A stretch of DNA of 64,000 bases from UKL13-2 sp044229235 (lineage in GTDB: Bacteria > Pseudomonadota > Gammaproteobacteria > Burkholderiales > Usitatibacteraceae), in NCBI GenBank assembly GCA_044229235.1, contig JBGATH010000019.1, positions 1 through 64,000 of the forward strand, given 5' to 3'. The translations under genes were made by a program, and so were the position numbers. The notes under the pieces were generated by a model that saw nothing but the letters and a program-made list of their open reading frames with translations, was not told the origin of the DNA and did no database searches. Shown here piece after piece: positions 17,122 through 25,526 of the stretch (the first letter of the stretch is position 1; every line of letters begins with the position of its first letter).

Positions 17122-17475
17122 GTTTGCCTCTTTGATAGTGGGATTGAAATGTCGAACACTGGACCGCGACTCGATCCCCTGCTTGAGGGGTTGACAACCA
17201 AATTTCGTGTTACGGCTACATGCGGATCGCCAATTGGCGCGGCTTTCCAGCCAGTTTTGGCCTGGAAGCCGCTCCAGTGCTTGCTTTCTGCATTTTTTCC
17301 GACCGGTCGGCGGCCCAGCACCTTTGTTCGACAGGCAACGGGATTTCATCTATAACGTCGTGGCGAACAGCGGCGCTCAAAAGGCGGCTCGATGTTCGTG
17401 GGAAGCAGGGGGAGGGGGGCAGACCGGCCCCGCAATACCAACCTGATCACATCACCAACTATAAGAGAGGCTTCA
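17122..17475. other. Divergent intergenic region (354 bp)
   Basis: Holds the leaders of the two diverging genes and a degenerate dispersed palindrome (17226-17290). A TTGACA occurs at 17191-17196, but no convincing -10 lies 16-18 nt downstream. A GC-rich stretch near 17400-17430 shows nothing recognisable. No gene is supported here. Confidence 0.5.
17226..17290. repeat. Dispersed palindromic repeat, copy 4 (degenerate)
   Basis: Core ATTGGCGCGGCTTTCCAG, loop region CCAGTTTTGGCC, then TGGAAGCCGCTCCAGTGC. The inner arms are well preserved; the outer arms have decayed. This copy is between divergent genes, so it cannot be acting as their terminator. Confidence 0.6.
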
Positions 17476-18342
17476 ATGGTACAAAAGAAAATGCAAAGGA
17501 TTTTGGCGGCAATTTCGGTTGGCCTGACTTGTGCGGCAATGGCCAATTCCGCGATGGCAACGCATTCATGGGGCGGGTATCACTGGGCAAGAACGTCGAA
17601 TCCGTTTACGTTGAAGCTGGGTGACAACCTCACGGCGGCTGACTGGAAATCCTATCTTGCCCAGTCCTCAAGTGACTGGAATTCGGGCAACGGCACACCA
17701 GTGCTGACCGCCATCGTCGCCGGCACTTCCAACAAACGCTGCTCAATGGTCGCGGGCACTACGCAGGTTTGCAACGGTAAATATGGCAACAACGGCTGGC
17801 TGGGACTGGCGTCGATCAATCTCACCGGCGGAACGCATATCACCCAGGGGTCGGCCAAAATGAACGACACCTATTTCAGTACGGCAACCTACAATAATCC
17901 CAATGAAAAGCTGCATGTGATGTGTCAGGAAGTGGCCCACACATTCGGCCTGGATCATCAGTCCACAAACGGCAGTTCGCAGAACAGCTGCATGGACTAT
18001 TTCTCGAATACGGGTCCCAATGCCACCAGTACCCTCAGCACCAAGCCCAATGCGCATGACTTCGATGAATTGAAGATCATCTACGGCCACCTGGATAGTT
18101 CGACGACCGTCGCCGCGATTGCCGCGGCCGCCGCTGCCGCACAGGCGCCGGGCAGCAAGGTCGATGTCGACATCTCGGATGATCCGAACAGCTGGGGCAA
18201 GCTGATGAGCCAGAACAACAATGGCCGCAGCTCAGTCTATGAGCGTACCAACGGCGACGGTTCCAAGACCATCACCCACGTGTTCTGGACGAATGAGGCC
18301 GCCGAGAAGTGCCCGGGATGTGATCACCGCTACGATCATTAA
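17476..18342 (+). CDS. Secreted metzincin-like protein with QExxHxxGxxH zinc motif
   Basis: A 288-residue protein with a signal peptide (residues 1-28, AMA cleavage). Residues 151-161 read QEVAHTFGLDH, which matches the metzincin zinc motif HExxHxxGxxH except that the first His is Gln. A downstream SCMDYF near residue 171 could be the Met-turn. An Ala-rich segment near residues 214-227 links to a tail containing CPGCDH. It may be a metalloprotease in which Gln or water completes zinc binding, or an inactive relative. The start has AGAGAGG at 17464-17470. It is followed by a strong terminator, so it is a single-gene unit. Confidence 0.6.
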   Translation: MVQKKMQRILAAISVGLTCAAMANSAMATHSWGGYHWARTSNPFTLKLGDNLTAADWKSYLAQSSSDWNSGNGTPVLTAIVAGTSNKRCSMVAGTTQVCNGKYGNNGWLGLASINLTGGTHITQGSAKMNDTYFSTATYNNPNEKLHVMCQEVAHTFGLDHQSTNGSSQNSCMDYFSNTGPNATSTLSTKPNAHDFDELKIIYGHLDSSTTVAAIAAAAAAAQAPGSKVDVDISDDPNSWGKLMSQNNNGRSSVYERTNGDGSKTITHVFWTNEAAEKCPGCDHRYDH

Positions 18343-18353
18343 TCGGTCGGAAT

Positions 18354-18388
18354 GAAAAAAGCCCCGGCGATGCCGGGGCTTTTTTTTG
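18354..18388 (+). terminator. Rho-independent terminator
   Basis: GC-rich hairpin AGCCCCGGCGATGCCGGGGCT flanked by an A-run and followed by eight T, 12 nt after the metzincin-like gene. The A and T runs on both sides could let it also terminate the minus-strand copper operon that ends at 18434. Confidence 0.9.
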
Positions 18389-18433
18389 GGCGAAATTTGC
18401 TTCGATCAGCGTGACGACGGTTGCGATTCGCCG

Positions 18434-18817
18434 CTACTTTGTGGCGCCTGGCGCCAATGTCAGTTGCACGTCTATGTCCACGGGCTGGGATTGCTTGTTG
18501 CTCCACATCCAGCAAAAGTCCTGGTCCAATGGCACCACCAGCGTGCCGGTGGCATCTGAAACCTGTTTGCGCTGATCCGGATACACCACGTCCTTGCCGA
18601 CGTGGTAATGGATGTTGAAGTCGCTTGGCGCGGTGCCGTTGAAGCGCCAGGAAATTTTCTGGTCCTTTTTAAGTTTTCCGCAGACTTCAAGGAATTTTTT
18701 CGGCGCGACCGTGCTTTTGTGGGCAAAGCCGCCATCGGCCCACTTCAGATCCACCAGTTCGGCATTCGCCGCGAGCGGCAGCGCCGCAACCAGTAGTGCC
18801 AAGGCGCGGCGCCTCAT
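18434..18817 (-). CDS. Secreted protein of unknown function, GOLD-like beta pattern
   Basis: A 127-residue protein with a signal peptide (residues 1-19, ANA cleavage). The mature part is beta-rich with KISWRFNGTAPSDFNIHYH and a closing strand CWMWSNKQSQPVDIDVQL. This resembles the GOLD/p24-type pattern in which an aromatic-W strand precedes polar residues and a final hydrophobic strand. Two cysteines might form a disulfide. Its start overlaps the CusF stop by ATGA, so it is translationally coupled to a copper chaperone and likely periplasmic. The GOLD resemblance is my inference; no named family is asserted. Confidence 0.6.
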   Translation of the reverse strand: MRRRALALLVAALPLAANAELVDLKWADGGFAHKSTVAPKKFLEVCGKLKKDQKISWRFNGTAPSDFNIHYHVGKDVVYPDQRKQVSDATGTLVVPLDQDFCWMWSNKQSQPVDIDVQLTLAPGATK

Positions 18818-19104
18818 TTGGCCACCTCGATTTCGCTGACCATATACCCGCCGGTAACCTTTTCGGCCTTGAATTTCACTTTGTCGCCGGCCTTTACGGC
18901 ATCCAGCATCGCTTGATCCTTGACCTGAAACACCATGGTCATGGCCGGCATATCGAGGTTCTTGATCTCGCCGTGCTTGAGTGTGATTTTTTTGGCGTCC
19001 TTGTCCACTTTGCGGACTTCGGCATCGGTCATGCCAGTACCTGCGGCGTGCGCCAGTCCGGCGAGCGCAACACAGGCGGCGATCAAGGCGGGGATCTTTC
19101 TCAT
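18814..19104 (-). CDS. cusF: CusF-like periplasmic copper chaperone
   Basis: A 96-residue protein with a signal peptide (residues 1-20). It has a small OB-fold CusF domain with the ligand region KHGEIKNLDMPAMTMVF. The His and two Met ligands of CusF are present, but the Trp that caps the site in E. coli is replaced by Met, as in many homologues. It binds Cu(I) or Ag(I) in the periplasm and passes it to an efflux system. It sits in the minus-strand copper operon between the cupredoxin gene and the GOLD-like gene. Confidence 0.85.
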   Translation of the reverse strand: MRKIPALIAACVALAGLAHAAGTGMTDAEVRKVDKDAKKITLKHGEIKNLDMPAMTMVFQVKDQAMLDAVKAGDKVKFKAEKVTGGYMVSEIEVAK

Positions 19105-19159
19105 GCTATCTCCAGGTTGTAGTTGATGTTTCGATAAACGTTCGGCGCAGGTTGGGAGT

Positions 19160-19654
19160 TTACTTTCCGGCGACGCGGATGACGCCTTTCATGCCCGCCT
19201 GGTAGTGCCCGGCAATCAGGCAGGCGAACTCGAAATCACCGGTGCGGTTAAAGGTCCAGATGATTTCCCCGCTGGTGCCGGGCGGCACATGCACCATGTA
19301 CGGCTCCTCGTGTTCCATGTCGGGAAACTTCAGCATCAGCGCCGCATGCTTTTCCAGTTCCTGTTTGGTGCCGATCACCATCTCGTGAAGCATCTTGCCG
19401 TCATTGCGCACGATGAACTTTATTGTTTCACCGCGCTTGATGTCCAGCCGATCCGGCGAGAAGCGCATGTTGTCGGTCATGGCAAGCGTGATGGTGCGCG
19501 TGACGGATTTGGCATCACCGGCAACGCCCCAGGGTTTCTGTTCCTTTTTCACGGTGGCGGCGGTGGCGGCGTGCTTCTTGCCTTCATGGGCAATGGCAGG
19601 CGCAGCCAGGGCGGCGGTCATTGCGGCGGTCAATATCAGTCGGGTCAGTTTCAT
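19160..19654 (-). CDS. Cupredoxin-domain copper-binding protein
   Basis: A 164-residue protein with a signal peptide (residues 1-22) followed by a charged linker and a type 1 copper domain. Ligands are visible as His in KMLHEMVIG and Cys-x4-His-x4-Met in CLIAGHYQAGMKG, giving a complete His-Cys-His-Met site. The fold is plastocyanin/azurin-like. A periplasmic copper carrier or electron donor/acceptor for the neighbouring multicopper oxidase is likely. It lies 30 nt after the oxidase gene in the same operon. Confidence 0.85.
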   Translation of the reverse strand: MKLTRLILTAAMTAALAAPAIAHEGKKHAATAATVKKEQKPWGVAGDAKSVTRTITLAMTDNMRFSPDRLDIKRGETIKFIVRNDGKMLHEMVIGTKQELEKHAALMLKFPDMEHEEPYMVHVPPGTSGEIIWTFNRTGDFEFACLIAGHYQAGMKGVIRVAGK

Positions 19655-19684
19655 TGGTTGTTCCTATTGATTGTTTGGCGGCAG

Positions 19685-21091
19685 TCAATGATGCTTGCCA
19701 TGCGAGGTTGGCTTGCGCACCTGCACTTCGATTTCGCCTGCGGGTTTTTGCTTCAGCGGCATCCCGGCCTTTGCTTCGGACTTGAAGCGTGCCGGCTCCG
19801 CCAGTGCACCGGTCCACTCAAACGCCTGCGTTCCTGTGGGCTGCTTGAACCAGCCCGGGTCGCGGTAATCGCCCGGTTTCTGGTCTCGGCGCACCTTGAG
19901 CATGGTGAACATGCCGCCCATCTCCACCGGACCATAGGGGCCGGCACCGGTCATCATCGGCAGGGTGTTGTCCGGCAGCGGCATTTCCATCTCGGCCATG
20001 TCGGCCATGCCGCGTTCGCCCATCACCATGTATTCCGGTATCAGTTTGTTGATCTTGCTCACCACGTCCTTGTGATCCACGCCGATCATGGTCGGCACGT
20101 CGTGGCCCATTGCGTTCATCGTGTGGTGCGACTTGTGGCAGTGAAACGCCCAGTCGCCTTCCTCGTCAGCCAGGAAGTCGATCTGCCGCATTTGGCCGAC
20201 GGCGATGTCGGTGGTGACTTCCGGCCAGCGCGCGCTGCGCGGCACCGGGCCGCCGTCGGTACCGGTGACCATGAACTCGTGGCCATGCAGATGGATCGGA
20301 TGATTGGTCATGGTCAGGTTGCCGATGCGGATGCGCACGCGGTCATTCAGTCGCACATTGAGCGTATCGATGCCGGGGAACGCCCGGCTGTTCCAGGTCC
20401 ACAGGTTGAAGTCGAGCATGGTGTTGATCTTCGGCACCGCGCTGCCCGGTTCGATGTCGTAGGCATTGAGCAGGAAGCAGAAGTCGCGGTCCACCGGGTC
20501 GATGAGCGGATGCGCGGCCTTCGGATGCGTCACCCAGAAGCCCATCATGCCCATGGCCATCTGCGTCATTTCGTCGGCATGTGGGTGATACATGAAGGTA
20601 CCGGGCCGGCGCGCGACGAATTCATACACGAAGGTCTTGCCCGGCTCGATTTGCGGCTGCGTGAGTCCGCCGACCCCATCCATGCCGTTGGGCAGGCGCT
20701 GACCATGCCAGTGCATGGTGGTGTGTTCGGGCAGCTTGTTGGTGACGAACAAACGCACCCGGTCGCCTTCCACGACTTCGATAGTCGGGCCGGGCGACTG
20801 GCCGTTGTAGCCCCACAGGCGGGCTTTCATGCCGGGGGCGATTTCGCGGACGACCGGCTCGGCCACCAGGTGGAATTCCTTCACGCCCTGGTTCATCCGC
20901 CAGGGCAGGGTCCAGCCGTTGAGCGTGACCACCGGGTTGTACGGCCGACCGTTGGCGGGTACCAGCGGCGGCATGGTCTCGGCTTTGGTCTGGATGACCG
21001 GTTCGGGCAGCGCGGCCATCGCCACGCGGCTCACCGCGGCCGTGCCCAGCAGCAGGCCGGCGCTGGAAAGAAACTTTCGTCGGTTTTGCAT
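19685..21091 (-). CDS. Tat-exported multicopper oxidase
   Basis: A 468-residue multicopper oxidase with a twin-arginine signal (NRRKFLSSAGLLLGTAA). Copper motifs are HWHGQRLPNGMDG, YHPHADEMTQMAMG, HPIHLHGHEFMV and HCHKSHHTMNAMG, so all trinuclear and type 1 ligands appear present. Several Met-rich patches near the C-terminal third (MGERGMADMAEMEMP) could bind Cu(I). The role is most likely periplasmic cuprous oxidase. It differs from the Met-repeat oxidase at 14521, so the window encodes two enzymes of this class. It is in an operon with a TolC-type protein upstream and the cupredoxin downstream. Confidence 0.9.
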   Translation of the reverse strand: MQNRRKFLSSAGLLLGTAAVSRVAMAALPEPVIQTKAETMPPLVPANGRPYNPVVTLNGWTLPWRMNQGVKEFHLVAEPVVREIAPGMKARLWGYNGQSPGPTIEVVEGDRVRLFVTNKLPEHTTMHWHGQRLPNGMDGVGGLTQPQIEPGKTFVYEFVARRPGTFMYHPHADEMTQMAMGMMGFWVTHPKAAHPLIDPVDRDFCFLLNAYDIEPGSAVPKINTMLDFNLWTWNSRAFPGIDTLNVRLNDRVRIRIGNLTMTNHPIHLHGHEFMVTGTDGGPVPRSARWPEVTTDIAVGQMRQIDFLADEEGDWAFHCHKSHHTMNAMGHDVPTMIGVDHKDVVSKINKLIPEYMVMGERGMADMAEMEMPLPDNTLPMMTGAGPYGPVEMGGMFTMLKVRRDQKPGDYRDPGWFKQPTGTQAFEWTGALAEPARFKSEAKAGMPLKQKPAGEIEVQVRKPTSHGKHH

Positions 21092-21117
21092 GTTCGATTC
21101 CTGATCCGCTTATCTGT

Positions 21118-22551
21118 TCAATGGCCCGCTGCCGGCGCGCTATCAACCCCGGCGGGCGCCAGTGACATGGTGGTGGGTTTGCCGAGCAAGGTCGCCTGCA
21201 ATGCCGCGTCGGCCAGCCAGAAGTCGCGCTGCGCGTCGATGGCCTGGATGACACTGGCGATCTGCGAGCGGCTTTCGGCCAGCAGATCGAACACACTCAC
21301 CAGCATGCCGTTGTATTTAAGCTGCATCTCGTCGGCGATGGCTTTTCGCAGCGGGACCACCTCGGTGCGATAGTGTTCGGCCAGATCCCAGGCGCTTCGA
21401 TAGGCGGCGTACTGCTCGCGCACGCCGGACTCGGCATCGATGCTGGTCTGCACCGCGCGGTGCACCGCCGCGATCATCTCCGCCTGCGCCGCGCTGCGCG
21501 CGCCGGTGCCCCAGTCGAACAGCGGCAAGGCCAATTCCACTTCCACGCCGCGCTGGCGCGGATGGCCGGTGGCGCTGTTGCTCACTGCCGCCAGGTGCAA
21601 CGAGTTGAGCACACTGGTTGTGTTGACAAAGCCTGCGCGCCTGCCGAGTGTTTCGATTTCGGCTTCGGCGATGCGCACATCCAGGCGTTCACTGAAGGCG
21701 CGCTTGAGTAACTCCTCCGGCGCGACCGGCTTGGCCGGCAGGTCCGGCAGTCGCGCCGGCAGCACCAGCTTTTCGGCCAGCGTGGCGTCCAGGCCGATGC
21801 TGCGCACCAGCGCTTCACGGGCCGCGACCGCGGCCTGCCGCGCACGGGCCAGTTGCACTGCGGCATCGGCATAAAAAGCCTGCTGTCGTGCCTGCTGCAA
21901 GCGGCTGAAATTGCCCGCCTGCTGCATGCGGCGTGCCAGCTCGGCGCCGGCCTCGGCCGCTTCCATGACTTGAGCATGGTAGGTCAGCGCCTGCTGCGCG
22001 GCCACCGCGCGCACCCACGCCTGGCGCGCGCTGGTGGCGGCCTCCACGGCCGCTGCGGCTCCCCGCAGCCGGATCTGCACCTGCGCAGTTTCGGCCGCGC
22101 GCAGGCGCGTGGGCAGGTAAAGCAAGTCGATGATCGACACCGACAGCATGCGGCCGATATCGAGATCCACCACGCCATCCTCGCGACGGGTCAGGCGCTC
22201 GAATGTAAAGATGGGGTTGGCCGGACGAGCTGATTGGCTGCTGCGGGCGGTTTGTGCGGCCGCATCGGACAGCAATGCCTGGAAGGCTGGGCTCAGTCCC
22301 AGCGCCAGCACCACCGCGCCATCGCCATCGAGTGGATTTTCCAGCGCGCGGGCGGCGGCGGCACGCGCGGCTTCGCGCATCGGCGCGTCCTGTTGCCATG
22401 ACGCGCGCGCACCGTACTGGTCGCGAACGAACTGATCAAGTTCACTCACGTCGTCGTTCGGCAAGGCCGCGCAGCCGGCCAGCACCAGTGCGATCGAAAC
22501 GGCGAACCAACGGCGCCGGTCAAGCGGGCGATTGGCCGCCATTGGCGTCAT
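21118..22551 (-). CDS. TolC-family outer membrane lipoprotein (CusC-like)
   Basis: A 477-residue protein with a lipoprotein signal (lipobox LAGC near residues 25-28) and two outer-membrane-efflux-protein repeats of long helices. It would form a trimeric outer-membrane channel. Unlike the plus-strand cus operon, no adaptor or RND pump is encoded beside it, so it may serve the CusBA pump or act in copper handling with the oxidase. The start overlaps the upstream stop by ATGA (22548-22551); the second Met at 22542 is an alternative. Confidence 0.85.
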   Translation of the reverse strand: MTPMAANRPLDRRRWFAVSIALVLAGCAALPNDDVSELDQFVRDQYGARASWQQDAPMREAARAAAARALENPLDGDGAVVLALGLSPAFQALLSDAAAQTARSSQSARPANPIFTFERLTRREDGVVDLDIGRMLSVSIIDLLYLPTRLRAAETAQVQIRLRGAAAAVEAATSARQAWVRAVAAQQALTYHAQVMEAAEAGAELARRMQQAGNFSRLQQARQQAFYADAAVQLARARQAAVAAREALVRSIGLDATLAEKLVLPARLPDLPAKPVAPEELLKRAFSERLDVRIAEAEIETLGRRAGFVNTTSVLNSLHLAAVSNSATGHPRQRGVEVELALPLFDWGTGARSAAQAEMIAAVHRAVQTSIDAESGVREQYAAYRSAWDLAEHYRTEVVPLRKAIADEMQLKYNGMLVSVFDLLAESRSQIASVIQAIDAQRDFWLADAALQATLLGKPTTMSLAPAGVDSAPAAGH

Positions 22552-22883
22552 TTCCGGTCTCCAGCGGGTACCGCATTTGCGCGCGCCGCTTCGCGCGCAT
22601 ATTCACGCCAACCGCCGCGCTGTTGTACCCGCGCGTTTACGGTGATCCAGTCCTCTGGCGGGGCATCGACCGCAAACTTGCGATAGGACTCGAAGGCCGA
22701 TCGATAGGCAATGAGGGGTGGCGCGCCAGCGGCGCGACCGCCCTGCAGCACCGCTGGTGGGCTGCGATCAGGGCTTGTTGCCGCCGCATGCGCTGAATGC
22801 GGCGCTGCGGTCGGCGGGGCGGCTGGCGAGGCCGGCGAAAAGAACATGCTCGCCAGGAACGAGATTGAAGTAAAAGTGCGCAT
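22548..22883 (-). CDS. Small secreted protein of unknown function in copper operon
   Basis: A 111-residue protein with a signal peptide (residues 1-22), a low-complexity Ala/Pro/Ser-rich section and a C-terminal motif SYRKFAVDAPPEDWITVNARV followed by a Gly-Gly-Trp-Arg. The C-terminal pattern looks conserved-domain-like, but I cannot name it. It is coupled to the CusC-like gene by a 4-nt overlap, which places it in the copper operon. Function unknown. Confidence 0.6.
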   Translation of the reverse strand: MRTFTSISFLASMFFSPASPAAPPTAAPHSAHAAATSPDRSPPAVLQGGRAAGAPPLIAYRSAFESYRKFAVDAPPEDWITVNARVQQRGGWREYAREAARANAVPAGDRK

Positions 22884-23025
22884 GGTGTACTCCGGGGGTG
22901 ACTGACGATACCGGAATATTGTCCCGTTCGCAGGCGTGGCCTGCGAACGGGAAGCTGGGACAGGATTCCGGCGCGTTGCGTGCGGATCGCGACCGGGTGG
23001 TCGCAATCTGACGCGTGAGGACGCG

Positions 23026-23427
23026 TTAGGCCCGGGGCGCCAGGGGAGGGCGTTGCGGCAGTTCGGGAAAGTGGCTGTCGAATGCCGCCCGGCCGGCGCA
23101 GGCGTGTTCGCGCCCGGCCTCGGCGCCGGCCAGGCGCACGGCCGTTGCCGGCATGAGTGAGGCAGCGATATGACACAGCTCGCAGTGATCGCAGGCCGCC
23201 TGGTCCGCATCCGCGTGGCAGGGCATCGGTTCACGGCTGTCCGCAGCCGCGGCAGGCAAATCGGACAGCACTGCTTGCGGCAAATGGACGGCTGCCGCTT
23301 CCGGCGAAGACCCCGCTGCCTGACCGGACTTTCCGACCAGCGGCATGGCTGCCGCCATGGCACCGGCGAGGGGCAGCCACAGGGAGATCCAGAGAACCAG
23401 AATTTGGCGAGCAAGCTTCACGTGCAT
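23026..23427 (-). CDS. Small secreted Cys/His protein, DUF2946-like
   Basis: A 133-residue protein from ATG 23427. An N-terminal hydrophobic segment (residues 8-27) looks like a signal peptide. A cluster of possible metal ligands follows: MPCHADADQAACDHCELCHIAASL. The spacing resembles short DUF2946-type proteins found in copper loci, but the assignment is tentative. It is the first gene of the minus-strand copper operon, 142 nt upstream of the next gene. A longer in-frame ORF continues to 23667 but would read through the riboswitch region, so it was not used. Confidence 0.6.
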   Translation of the reverse strand: MHVKLARQILVLWISLWLPLAGAMAAAMPLVGKSGQAAGSSPEAAAVHLPQAVLSDLPAAAADSREPMPCHADADQAACDHCELCHIAASLMPATAVRLAGAEAGREHACAGRAAFDSHFPELPQRPPLAPRA

Positions 23428-23610
23428 AGTGACCGCATTATGCAGCATTTGTTCCCGGACAGAGGTGCCGGCCGGGTGCAACCATGCTGGCCCCGTTGCC
23501 GGCGGACCCATGCCAAGGCTACGCCCGTGCGCGCGATGCGTGCACTCGCCGGTGACGGCATGGAAAGCAGGGCAGGGCCGTTTTCCATTACAATTGGTGT
23601 GCCGATTTTC

Positions 23611-23820
23611 CGTGGGAGAGCGTCCCGCATCAGTCACACGCGGGGCCGCCGAAGGCGCGTTGCCCATAATCGCTCAGGCCAATGAACCACGGAACGACGT
23701 TCGGCACTCTGGAGAGATCCAGCGCATCGGCTTGTTGATGCGCCGGGCGCCGAAGGGGCACGCCGCCGCACACCGACCGTGTGCGTGCTGCTCAACTCTC
23801 AGGCAAAAGGACAGGGGGGC
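23611..23820 (+). promoter_or_regulatory. Tandem glycine riboswitch upstream of gcvT
   Basis: Two consecutive glycine aptamers. The first begins GGGAGAG at 23614, has GCCGCCGAAGGCGC in the middle and CGCTCAGGC near 23671. The second begins CTCTGGAGAG near 23707, has GGCGCCGAAGGGGC near 23746 and CTCAACTCTCAGGCAAAAGG ending near 23810. These conserved blocks and their order match the glycine riboswitch. It lies in the 452-bp gap before the glycine cleavage operon, ending about 60 nt before gcvT. By analogy with the class it should switch on gcvTHP when glycine is abundant. Confidence 0.92.
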
Positions 23821-23879
23821 ATCGTGCCGGCCATGCGCCGGCTGAATGTGCCGCCACCAATCCTTGTTCGAGAGTCCAA

Positions 23880-24956
23880 ATGTCCCTGCAGAAAACCCCC
23901 CTGTATGAGAGCCACCTCGCCGGCGGCGCCAAGATGGTCGATTTTGGCGGCTGGGAAATGCCCCTGCACTACGGTTCGCAGATCAACGAGCATCATGCCG
24001 TGCGCAAGGACGCGGGCATGTTCGATGTTTCGCACATGTGTGCCGTGGATGTCTCAGGCAGTGTGCCCAAGTCGTTCTTGCGCCGCCTGATCGCCAATAA
24101 CGTCGACAAGCTCACCAAGCCCGGCAAGGCGCTTTACACGGCCATGCTCAATACCTCGGGCGGCGTGATCGACGACCTGATCGTCTATTGGCGCGGCGGC
24201 GACAGTTATCGCGTCGTGATCAACGCGTCCACGGCCACCAAGGATCTGGCGCACATGAACCGCGTGGCGCAAACCTACGACGCCGACGTGGTGCCGCGGC
24301 GCGATCTGGCCATGATCGCCGTGCAGGGCCCCAGCGCACGCGAGAAGGTATTTGCCGCCCGCCCCGAATGGCGCGCCGCCGGCGAAGGCCTCGGTGTGTT
24401 CTTCGCGGCCGAAATCGGTGACGTTTTTCTGGCACGTACCGGCTACACCGGCGAGGACGGATTCGAGATCACCCTGCCGGCTGCGGCCGCGCCCAAGCTG
24501 TGGGAGGACTTGCGCACGGCCGGCGTGGCCGAATGCGGCCTGGGTGCGCGCGATACGCTGCGCCTCGAAGCCGGCATGAACCTCTATGGCAACGAAATGG
24601 ACGAGACCATCAGCCCGCTGGACGCAGGCATGGCCTGGACCGTGGATCTTGCCAGCGACCGCGATTTCATGGGTCGCGCCGCGCTCGAGGCCAAGGGCCA
24701 GAGCAGCGCGCTGGTCGGCCTCAAGTTGCTCGACCGAGGCGTGATGCGCAGTCATATGAAGGTGGTGACCGCTGGCGGCGAAGGTCAGACCACCAGCGGC
24801 ACCTTCTCGCCCACGCTCGGCGTTTCCATCGCCCTGGCGCGCGTGCCGCTGGCCGTCAAGGTCGGTGACAAGGTGCAGGTCGAGATTCGCGAAAAGCTGG
24901 TCGATGCGCTTGTCACCAAACCGGGTTTTGTCCGCCACGGCAAGGCGCTGGTTTGA
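23880..24956 (+). CDS. gcvT: Glycine cleavage system T protein (aminomethyltransferase)
   Basis: A 358-residue protein of normal GcvT length. It transfers the aminomethyl carbon from lipoyl-GcvH to tetrahydrofolate, releasing ammonia. Features include the N-terminal HYGSQINEHHAVRKDAGMFD, the folate-pocket GYTGEDGFEI, and the GLGARDTLRLEAGM segment with the conserved Asp/Arg. The start at 23880 begins SLQKTPLYESHL, standard for the family; a longer ORF from 23781 lies in the riboswitch. First gene of gcvT-gcvH-gcvP. Confidence 0.96.
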   Translation: MSLQKTPLYESHLAGGAKMVDFGGWEMPLHYGSQINEHHAVRKDAGMFDVSHMCAVDVSGSVPKSFLRRLIANNVDKLTKPGKALYTAMLNTSGGVIDDLIVYWRGGDSYRVVINASTATKDLAHMNRVAQTYDADVVPRRDLAMIAVQGPSAREKVFAARPEWRAAGEGLGVFFAAEIGDVFLARTGYTGEDGFEITLPAAAAPKLWEDLRTAGVAECGLGARDTLRLEAGMNLYGNEMDETISPLDAGMAWTVDLASDRDFMGRAALEAKGQSSALVGLKLLDRGVMRSHMKVVTAGGEGQTTSGTFSPTLGVSIALARVPLAVKVGDKVQVEIREKLVDALVTKPGFVRHGKALV

Positions 24957-25020
24957 TATCGGTGCCAGCCCAACTGAATTACCTCCACACATTTCACTTA
25001 CAACCACCCAGGAGACCAAC

Positions 25021-25404
25021 ATGAATTTTCCCGCCGAACTCAAATATGCCGAGAGCCACGAATGGGTGCGCCAGGAAGCGGACGGCACGCTTACCGTCGG
25101 CATCAGCGATGCGGCGCAGGACATGCTCGGCGACCTCGTCTTCTGCGGTGACTTCAAGGTGGGTGAAACGCTGTCGGCGGGCGATACGGCGGGCGTGGTG
25201 GAAAGCGTCAAAGCGGCCAGCGACGTGTACATCCCGGTCGATGGCGAGATCACCGCATTCAACACCGAACTCGACGCCGCGCCGGAAAAAATCAACGGCG
25301 ATCCGTATGGCTCATGGATTTTCAAGGTGAAACCGGCGGCCGGCGCGAGCCTCGCCGGCCTGCTGGATGCCACCGCATACCAGGCGAAGGTGAATGCCGG
25401 CTGA
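25021..25404 (+). CDS. gcvH: Glycine cleavage system H protein
   Basis: A 127-residue lipoyl carrier, the usual length. It carries the aminomethyl intermediate between GcvP, GcvT and GcvL. The lipoylation site is the Lys of GVVESVKAASD, about residue 64. The N-terminus (YAESHEWVRQEADGTLTVGI) is typical. A ribosome site (CAGGAG) lies just upstream. It is 64 nt after gcvT and 122 nt before gcvP. Confidence 0.97.
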   Translation: MNFPAELKYAESHEWVRQEADGTLTVGISDAAQDMLGDLVFCGDFKVGETLSAGDTAGVVESVKAASDVYIPVDGEITAFNTELDAAPEKINGDPYGSWIFKVKPAAGASLAGLLDATAYQAKVNAG

Positions 25405-25526
25405 CGCAGGCTGCCCGGGTTCGCGCCGATAGCGCGCGCGCCCGGCATCCTCGAACGATGCCGGATCACTCGCAACGCATATGCGTCGAGTCCCGGCAGC
25501 GCCCATTTCAAACAAGTGAAACCAAA

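Noticed and set aside
19205..21373. 722-residue plus-strand ORF
   Set aside because: Antisense to the multicopper oxidase, cupredoxin and CusC-like genes, all of which have intact motifs.
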